From: Leptodontidium sp. MPI-SDFR-AT-0119
Taxonomy: Eukaryota; Ascomycota; Leotiomycetes; Helotiales; Leptodontidiaceae
DNA: 64,000 nucleotides
Assembly: GCA_020726505.1 (NCBI GenBank)
Contig: JAHLEZ010000008.1
Span: 806,001-870,000, forward strand
Direction: 5' to 3'
Position numbers and translations under genes: made by a program. Shown here piece after piece: positions 11,432 through 24,248 of the stretch (position 1 is the first letter of the stretch; every line of letters starts with the position of its first letter). A model generated the notes under the pieces. That model saw nothing but the letters and a program-made list of their open reading frames with translations. It was not told where the DNA came from and did not search any database.

Positions 11432-11733
11432 TGTTACGGCTGGCAAGAGGTTAATACGGCGAGTTGACTCTAACTTTATATTTGGGCCTTAAGTAACGCT
11501 CAAAATCGAGAAGAAAAGACAAGGAAGAAAGGAGAGCTCTCTATAAGGGAGGGCTCGAGTATATATATATAAAGGACCCTCCTAATAAGGCCTAATGTAG
11601 TCGAGTGCTATTCACGTTAATATATTATAGGCTTACTACGTAGTCTTCCTTATTAAGCTTAACGCCGTCGTATAACTAGCGATATTACGAGCTTATATTA
11701 GTTAAAATACAAGGCGTATCGTAAGTTATAATA
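11432..11733 (-). repeat. Gypsy-F left copy, 3' LTR
   Basis: 302-bp LTR in reverse orientation, homologous to 13,246-13,547 and 57,923-58,222. It starts TGTTACGG; its other end is mutated from CGTAACA. The adjacent polypyrimidine run (ACTCCCCCCCTC at about 11,736) is the complement of the polypurine tract seen next to the right copy, which sets the element on the minus strand. Confidence 0.85.
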
Positions 11734-12221
11734 TTACTCCCCCCCTCTTAAAAAACTACGTCCGCGTAATTATAATTATAATTATGTCGTCTTTTAAGTC
11801 GTTATAGTCGTTAATATTAGTGTTATAAGCCTTTAGTTACTTTAGGAGAGCTTTTAGTGGGCCTTTAGTATTAAGATACTCTAAGTAGAACCTCTTAATT
11901 ATATATAGAGCTATTATAACGTAAGTATAAATATTACTTTAAGTCTTTATTAACGTCTAGTCACTTAATATAATAAAATAGTTTATTTTATATAACTATA
12001 AAGCTAAGGATGCCTTTAATTTCTTATTTATCTTACTTAGGCAATAACTAAATAAGTGTTAGCGTAGTTTTAACTTATTTCGGCAGGGGGTTATTGACGT
12101 ACTTATAAAGCGAGTGTAAGCAAAAGACAAGGTAAATTAATTAGTCCTTTAGTAACTCAACTCTTTAACTCTCTCCTTTCCTAGTAATTACCTTAATAAG
12201 GCTGTATTACTTATTAGATAA

Positions 12222-12507
12222 TATAAGAATACTAGCCACATGCGAGCCTAATAACCGATGCGAGCCTTTGATACAAAGCTAGTAACTTGACACAAAGCTA
12301 ATAACCAATGCGAGCCTCTGATACAAAGCTAGTAACTTGATACAAAGCTAATAACCAATGCGAGCCTTTAATACAAAGCTAGTAACTTGATACAAAGCTA
12401 ATAACCGATGCGAGAGCTTAGTATTTGGTACTCAAAGTAGTTATATAGACCTAGAAATGCCCCCTCAATAGAATCATCATTTTTCACACCATCATTCTCT
12501 ATTTTAC
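12222..12507. mobile_element. 286-bp non-RIPed insertion in Gypsy-F, with minisatellite
   Basis: Flanked by AGATAA on both sides (12,216-12,221 and 12,508-12,513). The right Gypsy-F copy lacks this segment at the matching place (near 57,435), so it is an insertion with a 6-bp duplication. Unlike its surroundings it keeps many CpA dinucleotides. Ends are weakly inverted (TATAAGAATAC and the complement of TTCTCTATTTTAC). No coding capacity; a MITE-like element is the best guess. Confidence 0.6.
12251..12420. repeat. 50-bp tandem repeat, about 3.4 copies
   Basis: The unit begins ATAACCRATGCGAGCCT and contains GATACAAAGCTAG and its near-duplicate GAYACAAAGCTA. Copies start at 12,251, 12,301 and 12,351, and a partial one at 12,401. 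Few differences between copies. Confidence 0.9.
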
Positions 12508-13245
12508 AGATAACTTCCTTAAGAGTCGGTTAACGTTTTAGTTTAAGTGTCGACTAGTATTAAATCGCTAACGTCTTAGTCGACGGCCCGTTACTTATAA
12601 TTCGTTAGTTATTTTATTTTCTCTTATTAATCTTTTAAAGACGACTATACGACTTTTATAACCTCCTTTATTTGTAATATTACTTATAAAGCCTCCTCGT
12701 AATTAAGTTTCTTTATTATTATAGTTAGAGGCTCTAAGTTAATTAAGTCTTAAAAAGTCCTTAACTTAATATTATTAAATAATTAAAAAGGAGATAAGCG
12801 GCCTAAGGACTCGTATAATAACGTTAGTTAAGTAATATTTATAATTAATAAGAGGTCACTTTAATTGTCTTAGTAATAATAATAAAAAAATATTAAGCCG
12901 CTACTTAATATATTAATTTATTACTTTTATTTAACTATTGACGTTTAAATTATATACTGTCGTTAGCTTTACTTTAGTCTTAAGAATACAATAATCCTCT
13001 TTTTAAAAGAAGGAGACAAACTAAAGTCCTTAGTCTAAGATAATAAAATCCGGTATACTAAAGTGTTAAGTCTAATAAATAAAGAAGAAAATAGTTATAC
13101 TCTTAGCCGTAATTATATTATTATAAGGTATTAAGACTAGTTTCTTAAATAAGTAGTTAATAATAATTATAGTAAAGTTATAGCCCTTCTTATTAATTAA
13201 AAGTTTAGTAAAATCTATTATTAAGTGTTAATATAGCCAAGTAAG

Positions 13246-13547
13246 TGTTACGACCTACGATGCGCCTCGTATTCTAACCGACACGGGCTCGTAGCATCGC
13301 TGGCTATGTGACGGCGCTAAGCTTAATAGGGAAGACTAAGTGGCGAGCTTATAATATATTAACGTAAATAACACTCGACTACGCTAGGCCTTATTAAGAG
13401 GGTCCCTTATATATATATACTCGAGCCCTCCCTTATAGAAAGCTCTCCTTTCCTCCTTGTCTTTTCTTCTCGATTCTAAGCGTAATTAGAGGCTTAAATA
13501 CAAAGTTAGAGTCTACTCGCCGTATTAACCTCTTACTAGTCGTAACA
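13246..13547 (+). mobile_element. Solo LTR of the Gypsy-F family inside Gypsy-F
   Basis: 302 bp, TGTTACGA...TCGTAACA, in plus orientation inside the minus-strand Gypsy-F integrase region. Flanks GTAAG / GTAGG form a 5-bp TSD with one transition. The right Gypsy-F copy (about 56,693) is uninterrupted at the same place. Confidence 0.85.
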
Positions 13548-15400
13548 GTAGGGATTAGTAAAGGGTATAAGAAGTTAGAGGTCTTATCCCTACAGGCTTT
13601 TTATTAAGAGTAACTATAGTTTACTACGTATTGAGTTATATCTATAGTAAGGCCGTTTTAATAATATTTACGACTTATTAATACCTTTATCTTTTTAATC
13701 TTTATATATATTATTAAAAGTTAAGAATATATATAGTAAATAAGTGTCGTATAAAGCTCTAGTAGTTTTAAGAGCACTTTTAGGCGGCCTTAAAAAAGTA
13801 ATTTATTATTTATTAACTCGTAATCTAGTAATTATTCCCTGGCTTTTTATTAAAGAGGCTTTAATAAAGGCGAAGTCTTATTACATAAGAGCACTAAGTT
13901 AATAACGTTATACTCTGTAATATTATAAGTTATTATAAAGTTAAGGTCTAGCTCCTCTGTGGCAGGTGTCTCTAGGTCGATTAGTATAGTATCTTACTCT
14001 AAAGTTTACTCCGCCTCAAGAAGTACTAGAGACGCCGTTAAAACCACAGTCACACACGAGTTTAACTATGTTAAATCTGGGGTTTCTCTATCGAACGCTC
14101 TAGAAGAGTCTTAATAAGTCCGTTGTCGTTATTGTAGAGGTACTCTTAGAGAAAAAGTACGTGTATTTATAGACCCTAGTAAGGGAGGCTCAGGCAAGGG
14201 GCGTAGGCGCCTTAGAAGTATTACGTCTTACGCCTTTATTTCTAGATAAAGAAGTCGCGAGGGCTGTAACGAGTTAATAGTAACTAACTAAAGGTTAGTA
14301 ATAACTAAAGGGTCAATTTTATTAGTCGGGATTAACTATTAATTATAAATAGCCCGCTTACGTGCCTTTATAGTTGTGAGGTCTTAATCCCGTCGAGACA
14401 AAGTATTAGTTAACGTATTAGTTGTCTTAATATAATATATAATCGTAAAATAGAAGTCTATAAAGAACTTAGCTTATTAAGCCTACTTAGTCGTAAGGTC
14501 CTTAGTAATTATAAAGTACTTTAAGGCCTAGTAGTTTATATAAACAAATACATTTTTTTAGGCACTTAAAAGTTTTAGGCGATATTATTTAAATAACTAA
14601 AAAATCGCTAGTATCTCTTTGTTGTAGATTAAGTAATTAAGCTTAAGGTCTATTATAGTCTTAAAAAGGTATCTTATAAAATAAAAAGTACTATCCTTTT
14701 AAAGTTAAAATAAAATCTTAGCGATAACTTTATTAAAGAAATTAGTTTTTAGCCGCGTTTACTTAGTAAAGTCGTAGTAGCGAAGAACCGGCGTAAATTA
14801 AAGGGCTTCCTAGAGAGTTTCTTAAGCGTTTTTATAAGTGTTATTAAAGACGAAAGGAACGTTTTTTCTAGTGAGTATTATAAGGGGTCGTGTAATACGA
14901 CTATAGTCTTTAATAAACTAGTAATAGAAGTTATAAAAACTAAGGTAACTTTATATACTTTATATATTATCAGTGTATTATTAGTCTTTAATTACACTAA
15001 TCTTCTCTAAGTCTACTTTTACACTATTAATATTAATAATAAATCTTAAGAACCTTGTCTTTTATACGCTAAACTCGGACTTCTTAATATTAGCTTAAAG
15101 TTTATATACTTATAATATTACTATTACTTTCTTAATATAGACTTTGTGTTCTTTAAGAATTAACGAGTAAATAAAGATGTTATTTATATAAGCCGCGCAA
15201 AAGTCGTTAAGGTATTTTATAAGGATATTATTAATAAATCGCTAAAAAGTCGCCGGACTATTTATAAGCCCGAAAAGAAGGATCTTATACTTGTACGTAT
15301 TATATTAAATATAAAAAGTCATGTAGTCTTTACTCTCGAGGGACATACGAATATAATAGAAAGCTTACTAAATATTAAGCTTAGTCTAAAAGTAAAACTG

Positions 15401-16129
15401 CTTAGGCTTTAAGATATTTGTCCACATATACTCGTCGATGTAATAACTTATAAAAACAGAAGGCACGAAGACGAGACATAACTAAGAAGAAAGGGGCTAG
15501 TAGTAAGGCTATTAAGAAGAAGGTACTACAAAAAGAAGTAGAGCAAAGGAATATCGACTCTAAGGAGAATAAACTCGCGTAACTTAATAATAGTGTTATA
15601 AAAATATTTACACTGAAGTTAGTGCCTAAAGCTAAGACGCCACGAGATAATACACTTAAGCACGGCGTATAGATACCTTTACGAAAGATCCGTAATAAGC
15701 CGAATAGTATTATATATAAACTTAGGCAAGTGAAGAAGATAAGAAAAGTAAAGATAATAATTAACCTTGCGCTTAAGGAGTATAATATAATAGTAGGCAC
15801 GGTGGCTACTAGACTTAAGAGTATAACTGAAAAGTAAAACACACAAAGTAAGAGGAGTGTTAAGAGACCGTAAATATTAAGAAGAGTATTAATAGTAGAT
15901 TAAATGGCCGAGTATATAAATGAGTTAGTAAAGAGAGTATATAAGGTTGTATTAATAACTATATTATTTTAACGGAATATCGTAGTTCGTTAGGTTAACA
16001 AAAAGATTTTGGAGGAGGATAGGATTACGATAGGGGTAGTTGTACTTATAAGGTTAGAGGCGAGTTAGATAAGGAGTAATAATATTCGCGCTAAATATCT
16101 TAGTTAGACGATTTTTTATACGGTACTTA
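15401..16129 (+). pseudogene. Unrecognised ORF remnant, 5' part (interrupted by Copia-A)
   Basis: A plus-strand frame rich in Lys/Arg/Ile with stops that are all TAA or TAG. It runs to the Copia-A insertion and resumes in the same frame at 39,135 once the insertion and one TSD copy are removed. Segments include KTPRDNTLKHG and GTVATRLKSITEK. I do not recognise a family; a transposase or gag is possible. An overlapping minus-strand frame (15,402-15,842, 146 codons without a stop) is very hydrophobic and is more likely a shadow. Confidence 0.4.
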
Positions 16130-16314
16130 TGTCGTACAGGCACGGGCTAATGCTCAGTTAGCTGCGCGCTACGCTGGATATAGTTTCTGCCACGTTATAC
16201 CGCTTTTAAGAGAATAACGTGTTCCCCTAATTTCCTTATATATTCTAGAGAACAATTAATTACTTTAATTCTCCCTACGTTAATCGTTAGGCTTTACTCT
16301 ACTTTTGCACTACA
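16130..16314 (+). repeat. Copia-A 5' LTR
   Basis: TGTCGTACAGGCACGGG...GCACTACA, 185 bp, nearly identical to 38,945-39,129. Confidence 0.9.
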
Positions 16315-18642
16315 GTTATAAGCCCCGTGACGAAGCTATTAAGTTAGTATTCTTCCTTTTGTGCTCTATAGATTTAAGTAAAGCTATTAACGTAAGATTA
16401 GTAAGTAACGAATAACGTCGGCGTTTTTTACTTATTAATAAGTGTAATTTACATTATTATTTTCCCTTTAACCTCCTTAGAAAAGGGTAAATCGAGCACT
16501 TATACTTAATATTCTCTTCTCCTCTTTAATAAATCTATTAAACCCTCGAGAGAGTAACCCTCTCTTCGCTATAGCAGACTTAACTTTAGTCTCCTCTTTT
16601 AATAATCGAACGCCGCTTAACTACGACAGGCAAACTTAGACCCTATAGTATTAAGCCTTTAAATCCTTTTGTATTTTTTATAAGATATAGACTTCAGTTA
16701 ATCTAGAGCTACCGGTCGCTCCAAATATCCTCGAAAACGAGCCTTAAGCACAAACGATTGACTAAGTGAAAGTATAATAAGACAAGGAGGCTCTCGATTT
16801 TAACTTTAGGAAGTAAATAAAGTGAAATAAAGACTAACGAGTATTTAAACTTAAGGGACTTAAACTAAGTATAATACCTCTTATACCGTTTAACGTTATT
16901 ATAGTTACTCTAATATATACTGCCCTAATGAGGAAGTATACTATAAAATACGCACAATAGTCGGAAAAGGCTCGGGTCTATAAAGTAGTATATAAGTGGA
17001 TTTAAGAGACAATTAATCCTTCGATTTACTAAAGTACTATTTAAGAGTGTGAGATTAAGAAGGAATAGAGAGTAAAAGAGTAACTCGACAAGATAACGGA
17101 CGAACTAAACGACTCACGATCTTGGACTTTATAAATGCTCCTTAAGGTGTTAAAGAGAGACTACGTTTTTTTAAAAACAAGTAATATTACTAAAGCTTAA
17201 GCTAAATATAAAGAGAAGCTTAAAATCGTCAAAATAGGACAAGTTAATTTTAAGGTGTGAATTTAAAAGTAGCGATTAACTTACTAAGATGCTCTATTAT
17301 ACAACATTCCGGACGTTAAGGGCCCCTTGGCAATTATTAACTTTATTAAGGTAGTGTAAGAGAAGCTCGCACTTAAATAAGCTCGCGAATAACTATTTAA
17401 GGTCCTTAGAGATAATACTCTTAGGGTTATTTATAAGTATACGTTACTTTAATACGTTAACTAATTATTGGCGCTTAATAAAGAGTCTCTTACGACTATT
17501 AAGAGGAATAAGACAATTAGATTATACGCTACACTTAGAGGGAGATTAAATACTTTAAGAGTATTACTAGTACTAAGGACTTCTTCGCTAAATACCTTAA
17601 TTAACACTTGCCCCTACAAGGTGAGCTCTCACCGACATAAAGCGATCGAGTATTACAGACTTCGATATTGTTATAATAACTTAACCGGGGATAAACTACG
17701 TAACTTATCGTTTACAAAGGAAATTAAGGAAACCCGAATTAAGCTTAAAAAGGAGTTTCTTAACCTTAAGTGAGTAATTAGTAAAAAAGGGTAAAGACAA
17801 GTAGTAATAAAGGAAATTACTAAGGGAATAACCTCCGAAAACTCCTCGTCTTTTTCGATAACCTCGGTAAAAGCCTTAAAGTTATTAAGGTATCCCGGTA
17901 ATGTTAGTATATATGTAATTAGTCCGGAGTTACTTAATAAGGCTCTCGCTACCTTAGGAATTTACGCTACTATTAATATAAATTAACACCTACTCTTAAA
18001 GAGTACCCTACTTAATAACGGCGCTACTATTTATTTAATTAATTTAGTTGTTTTATTAAAGCCCAGAACCTTTATTAAATTAACGAACGACGATAATATT
18101 AAAGCCGGAACGTCGAGCCTTATAATTAAGGGCCAAGGTACTCGTCTTTTTAAGGGTGCTCTCTATGGCCTTAACGGACTAAATACTAAGGACTTAAGGC
18201 TTTTTAACGTCGTTATTATTAAAGAATTTAATATTAATATTATTTCGGAAGCTTGTTTATTATAAGCTAGAGTTTAATATAATAAGTTAGACTACACGTT
18301 ACGCGTGAGATTAACTAAAAAGAGTATTGTGTTAAAGTAATTAGAGCGACAGTTTAACTTAGCTTTCTTTAAATATAAGTCTTTTAATTACTCTTTAGCT
18401 CTTGTAATAGCTCCTAACTCTTTAATTCGCCTAACTTATACCTTTTTAATATTCCCCACGCTTTAAAGGAGTATTTAGTAAGGCTTTTAATTAAGTCGAC
18501 GATATTTAAGACCGCGGCTAGATAACGCTAAGTTATAGTACTTACGGGCAGGGCACTTAGGGAAGGAAGCGTTAAAGAATTTAGTTAAAAATGCGCGTAA
18601 CGTCGAGATCTTAGGCACTACTTAAATTAAGTATAAAGAGTG
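16315..18642 (+). pseudogene. Copia-A gag, protease and start of integrase (degraded)
   Basis: Plus-strand frames with RIP stops. A gag segment and a zinc-knuckle-like stretch lie at about 17,610-17,700 (CPYKVSSHRH...). A protease-like segment is near 17,990-18,240 (NNGATI, IKGQGTRLFKG, IIKEFNINIISEA), followed by the GAG-pre-integrase segment. The frame runs into Copia-B at 18,642 and continues at 34,025. Joining the two flanks with one GAGTG restores the integrase reading (IKYKEC then SLTVA). Confidence 0.8.
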
Positions 18643-18839
18643 TGTCGTGCAAGAGCACGCCTAGAGGCTCTACAGAGGCGTATTTGACGTATTATTAAGG
18701 TATACGTAGTACTATAATTGATTGTTGTATTCTCTACGTATAGTCTATTCAAGCTCCCTGAATATAGAGGTCGCGGGCGCTTTGGCTATAGTGCCTTTAA
18801 TTAGGCTCACTTAGCCGACTTATTATAACTTACACGACA
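18643..18839 (-). repeat. Copia-B 3' LTR
   Basis: Ends TGTCGTGC/CACGACA form inverted repeats. Matches 33,823-34,019 along its whole 197 bp, with transitions. Confidence 0.9.
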
Positions 18840-18969
18840 CACCCCCTCGCTAAGGACAATACTAAGCTTTAGCGAAGTAAACAAGTGCTTAACAAACATA
18901 ATAAACAATAAGAAATCGACATATAATATATAACTAATAATATAAAAGCGACAGATAGTAAGGGAAAAT

Positions 18970-19906
18970 AATAAGTAGTAACTAAAGCAAATATATTAAA
19001 CGTCTAAACGAGAGTATATAAACAACTACTTCCCTATCGTAACTTCCTTTTATAAGTATACTAAATTCAAAATAAGTCGTGTCTCCGCCGCTAAGTTAGC
19101 CGCCTACGCCTCTTAGCACTCTAACCTCGCCGCTACTCGCGTAATAAAGAAAGTACGTTTCCCTTGTATTTTACTAATTTAAGATTAGTTCTAACGTTAT
19201 CTAAGTTAAAAAGTTAAGAAGTTAAGTGAGTTAAAGTATATTAATTAACTATAATAATCTGCCGCCGCTCCTCGCCGCCGTACCCCCTCTCTTACGCCCC
19301 CTCTTACCGCCCCTACTACCCCCTCTCGCCGCCGCGCTAAGGCAGGTGCTAATAGAGAGGTCCTTTGCTTAGTATACGTTAAAGCTGCCTTAAAAGGTGA
19401 CCTCCCTATTAATATCTATTAAGATACTACTAACTCGGCTTAGTGCCTTTAGTACTATAATTAAAATCATAGTTATATTAGTCTTATTAAGCCTACTATT
19501 GCGGTGGCTTTTGCCGCCTTTTTAAAGAAGAAGCGTAGTACCTCGCGCACCCACGTAAGTTTAACTTTAGTTCTTGTAGTTTTGAGTTTAATTAACTCTA
19601 AGTAATAGTTAAAATCCCTCCAGGCCGCGGTCCGTGAGGCTCTTATTACTCCTAATATATTTATTCCGTCTTTATAATAGCTTTAAAAAGACTAACTTTA
19701 GTTGTCTAGCCGCTGCCGCCCCCGCCCCTGCCGCTGCCCCTGCCCCCGCCCCCCGCTTAATCCTCCTACTTGTTCAGGTTAGTGCTAGTGTTAGTGCTAT
19801 TAGTACTAGTGCTACTACTACTACTAATAGTACTAGTAGTGTGGCCGCCCGCCGCCGCCGTATTAAGGAGTTACTAGTAAAGCTAATAGACTTGTTAGTG
19901 GTTTAG
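18970..19906 (+). pseudogene. Antisense open frame in the 3' region of Copia-B
   Basis: Unknown function. On the plus strand, opposite to Copia-B pol and between RNase H and 3' LTR, one frame (about 19,021-19,700) reads through with only TAA/TAG stops, each one C-to-T step from CAA/CAG. It has Ala/Arg/Pro-rich blocks (AAAPRRRTPS, PSRRRAKAGA) and AVAFAAFLKKKRSTS. After about 19,700 coding character moves to another frame (19,634-19,906), with Ala-Pro repeats and SATTTTNSTSSVAARRRR, so a frameshift is likely. GC-rich codon runs here stand out against the AT-rich surroundings. No domain recognised. It could be a structural tail read in the wrong direction, but the sense frames look worse. Confidence 0.45.
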
Positions 19907-20049
19907 TTCGCGACTTAATAACGGCTTAGAAACGTGCCCCTTTAGAATTATAGTTTATTACTTTATAAGTAACTTAAGAATAGGCCCTTATATACTTACT
20001 TTACGTTAGTTTAGTTGTGACTTTAGCCGAAATAAAATTCCTGCCCTCT

Positions 20050-23000
20050 AATAACTTAAAAAGAACGTACTTAACGTAATTATACTACCTTAAAAAATAT
20101 AAAGAAAAACAAAAGAGTATGTTTTATAATAAGGTATAAGCTTTAATTAAGCTCTTTTATTAACGCCTTAATATCTTATAAGTTAAGTAATATAACAAAA
20201 GTCTTAAACTTCTGGCGTAAAAGGTTTTTAGTAAGGCTATTAGCGTATATCTCACTTGTAGGCAAGTATATAACCTCGAAACTACCTTTTTAGTACTCTT
20301 AGCGTAGTTATATATTCTAAATATTAACGTACTTAAGCTTAGTTAATATACGCTAATTCTCTCTAACTATAAGCCTAATCGTCTATTAGTTATTATAGAA
20401 GATGTTTTAGGGGTACCCCACATCAAGGTGTATTTCTTTAAAGAGCCTCTATAATACTATAACCTCCTTTATAGTTTGCTCCACCCTTAAGAGCTTAGCT
20501 TTTATAGTCGAAGTAGTAACTGTGTCTTACTTAGATACTTTCTATAATATAACACCCCTAAATAAAAGAATAACGAGCCCTTATAAAGAACGCCTAGTTT
20601 CTAAATCATTTACAAAAGAAGCATTAGACGCTATTATAAACTACGTTTCGCGCTATTAATAGCTATAAACAATCCCTAAGAAGCGTGTACTAAACAAGTA
20701 ACGTATCGTCTAATCGACAGCCTATAAGTACTTCTAGCTTAAGTTCGTTAAGAATTGCGACAGCTATAAAGTTACAAAAGCTACGTCTAGTCTAATTATA
20801 ATAGCCGTATATAAGACAGATCCGACCTTTTCTTAGTACTCCTTAATTTATACCTTCGTCGCTTTACTTGTGTTTTTAACTAAGTCGTAGTACGGTAAAG
20901 GGGTACTTAGGCAATTACTATTTATTAAGCTAAATTTCCGGGCTACCTTCTCTATATACGTGTCGTAGACTAACGTAATTATTCTCGTATATTTATCTCG
21001 TATAATTCATACCCTTAGAAACTACTCTATGTCACTTATTATAATTAGCTCGTAAGCTTTATTAAGGCTATTAGTGATTTTAGCCGCTATAGCGAGGTTT
21101 AACTTATAGTATAGTACTTATATGTCGTCTACGTAAAAGGTTACAAATACTATACATTTATTATTTATAAATATATAAGGCTCTTTTATAAGTGGCTCTA
21201 GACTAAGGCTTCTGAGTATAATTAAGAAGTCGCTATATTATAAGGCTAGGGAATCGCGTAGGTTATATAGGGCTCTATCGATCTTTATAATTATACCGGG
21301 CTACTTAAAATTATTAAGAAAGTAATAGTAAATAAGTACACTTCGTTTGTCTCGTTTTATATTAATAAAAGCGTTCACGACGTCGTACTACTTAACTTCT
21401 AAGTTAAATTAGGCTGTTAAGGCTATCGCAACACAAAAAGACCTCGCCGCTAATATAAAGGCGTACGTGGAGAATATAATAGCATCCTCCTATAAGTCAC
21501 CTTTAATAATAATACGCGATTTAGTGCGTATAAGCTATCCAGCTAAGTTAACTTTATAAGTAAACACTTATTTTAGTAGTATAAGCGTCGTTTTAGCGTC
21601 TGCCTTAGGCACGATATACTAGTATTTCCTAGCTTAGAGGTTCTTTATCTCCTTGTATGCGTCCTCTCGGAAGTGTTCTCTTTACAAGTGTTAGTTTAAG
21701 TTCTATTAGTACTTTAGTACTGTCGGAAGTTTTACTTAATATAATTGTATTATTTTAGAGCTTATAGTTTCTTATACTCTAATCGTTTCGCTACTAACTA
21801 TAGCTATAAAAATAATATATATAGTTTTATAATCTTTACTATTTTCTCGTATTACGTCTTTATTTTAAAACGTCGTAATAAAGAATGCGATTTACGTATA
21901 ATTCTTGTCTTTTTAGTCTATAAACTCGGCGCTTAAGAGCTCCCTTGTCGTAAAAGAGTATACTCCCGGCTTAATCTTTAACTGTTTATTTAACTATATT
22001 ATCTCTTTAGCTCGCCTTCTTCGCTAAACTCAAGTGACAGAGTACAGTTGACTTTAGTTAAGTGCCTATAATACTTCATTTAAGGTCTCTTAAAACATAG
22101 TTTCTTTTAATAAGGGTTATATTATTGTCTCTAATAGTGTGTTTTCTAGGAGTAATTATTATTCTTCCTCTAGCTCGTCGTCGTAATCCTCCTTAAACGA
22201 GGTATTTTCGTACTATAGTACACTTCTTAGGCCTACACTAGTTACTTTAGTTTAACGCAATAGTTAACTTTAGCTGTCTCGTGCTTTACTTTAAATTATA
22301 ACTTAAGGTATTAATTTACGCGCACCCTTAATCTAACGTAATAGTTTCGCACGTGGGGCACCCCTCTTAGGCTTGATATATTCGTTTCATTATATCTGGC
22401 TTCGAGTCTGTCTTAGTGTGCTTAAGCTTTTTATTATTATTAGAACTTTTGTATTATCTTTATTAAGCTTTATATTATTTCTTAACGTATCAATTCGTAA
22501 ATCTAATAGTATTATCTTATTTTAGTATTCTCGTAGAATAGGCAGTCCCGCCTTAGTAATTACGTGTAAGACTACTTTTATAAAAACTTCGTCGACTTTT
22601 ATTAAGTTAGACAATAGCCTATTTAATTTAGTACTATTTTTCGCCTCTGTATACTTGTCCCTTACGTGTTTAATAACTAACTCGGCGTCTTAAGCGGCCT
22701 TAGGCTTCGTAAGTATATTAACGACCTATTTAAGTATCGGCAGTAGTTAACCGACTACTACTTACTTATTATAAAACTGTGCCTTATTAAAAATAACGTT
22801 TCGAGTACGTATTACACGCTTTAGTAAGGGTATTCAGATCTTATATATATTAGTTACATAGTAGCTAATTAAGTAACTAACGTGCCCCCTTAGGTTAACC
22901 TTAAAGCCTCTCTTGTCATAAAAAGCTTATTAGTTTTTAATTATCGCGTAAGCTTTGGCGCTATATACAAAAATGTTACTTTAGTTAAGTCTCAAATCGA

Positions 23001-24236
23001 CTAATAACCTCTTTATTATACGTAAATCGTACCACCGAAAATACTGCCTAAATTATACCTTTAGCACTTTGTTTAGCGATTATATAACTCTCTTGGCTAG
23101 TGGCGATATATTATAAAGGTATACAGCTGTCAAAACAGCCTCCGGCCACAGCTTAAATAATAGATTGGCGCCTGTTATCATTTTTAAGGCCTTAGTAATT
23201 AGCTTCTTATTAACTCTTTCTATACTTTTATTTAGCTTATGCGTGTAGACAGGAGTAGGCTCTAAGTCGATGTTATTATCTAACACCTATTAGTCGTACT
23301 AAGTCTAGTATCTTGTGTTAATTATAAACGTGTCGTTGTCGGACTTGACTTTACATATGGCTAGACTATATTAGCGTCTAGTCTATGCCTTAAATACTTC
23401 AAGCACTCCTATAATTGACTCGTTAGCTTTACTCGTAAGTGTAAATACAAAAAGCTTTCTATTATATTCGTCCTTAATCAATAATAGTTAGTATGTGCTA
23501 TTGTAGCCTATAAGGTAGTCAAATAAGTCCTATACGACTCTAAAGAAAGGTCTCAGGGACTTATTATCTAATTCTCTACGTAATAGTCGTTAATTTAAGT
23601 GTATCACAGCACAACTTTCGCATTATATACCAGTGATTCTATTAATTTAGACATTACGGGCATACTTCACAAGAGCTTCTAGGGCTATTTTGCCGAGGTA
23701 ACTAGCCCGTAAGTGCCACATCTATACTATGTCGCTCTAAGGTCGTAAGAACTAGCGAGATAATTAAAAGATATACTTTTTAAGAGGGTACAGTTATCTA
23801 TTAATTATTAGGTATATTATTATAGTAAGAGATTTACGAGTTTTTATAAATGCACGTAGTTATAGAGAGCGTAAGTAGTTGTCAACTGGCTTATATTTAA
23901 ATACTATAAGGTTCTACTTACGCTATAGGTTTCTCATTATATAGCTCTCTTTAGTATTGCCTACGCGTAAAGACGTATTAGTATTATTATATTACACCCC
24001 CGACTGTACGAGGAGGCTCTTTAAGATAATATTAATATTAAACTCCTCTATAACAGCCATATTAGACAGCGTTAAGTCCCTAGTATATAGTCCGGCAGGT
24101 CTATATATAACGTTTTTAAAGATACGTGTACCTCTCCTAATAATTAATAAGTTTAAGGTGCTTACGTCAACTGATTCTCTTATAGTGCGTTTGAAGTTGC
24201 CGGGGACTAGTTTATTAATACTGTTAACTAAGTGAG
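20050..24236 (-). pseudogene. Copia-B pol: protease end, integrase, RT, RNase H (degraded)
   Basis: Minus-strand reading. Protease-like RRGTRIFKN and VIEEFNINII lie near 24,000-24,150. The integrase C-terminal part is an open stretch at 23,080-23,286 with YTHKLNKSIERVNKKL and LWPEAVLTAVYLYN, the conserved Copia integrase pattern. The RT motif YVDD is intact at 21,135-21,124. RNase H extends to about 20,100. Many TAA/TAG stops. The protease is cut at 24,236 by LTR-C and resumes at 32,127. Confidence 0.85.
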
Positions 24237-24248
24237 TTACTGTGGGAG

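Larger units (their letters stand above)
11734..15400 (-). pseudogene. Gypsy-F left copy: degraded pol (integrase to reverse transcriptase)
   Basis: Minus-strand translation gives, from right to left, RT palm blocks (SPATF, then YINNI where the family has YxDDI), RNase H and integrase segments, all full of TAA/TAG. The same segments occur at 54,640-57,922 in plus orientation. Both catalytic Asp codons of the RT motif became Asn (GAC/GAT to AAC/AAT), which fits G-to-A RIP. Two later insertions interrupt it: a 286-bp segment (12,222-12,507) and a solo LTR (13,246-13,547). No function remains. Confidence 0.8.

Noticed and set aside
12241..12420. CRISPR-like array
   Set aside because: Units are 50-bp direct tandem repeats without unique spacers, in a eukaryotic genome.
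15402..15842. 146-codon hydrophobic minus-strand ORF
   Set aside because: Composed of Leu/Ile/Phe/Ser as expected from the complement of a Lys/Arg-rich frame. No membrane protein family fits.
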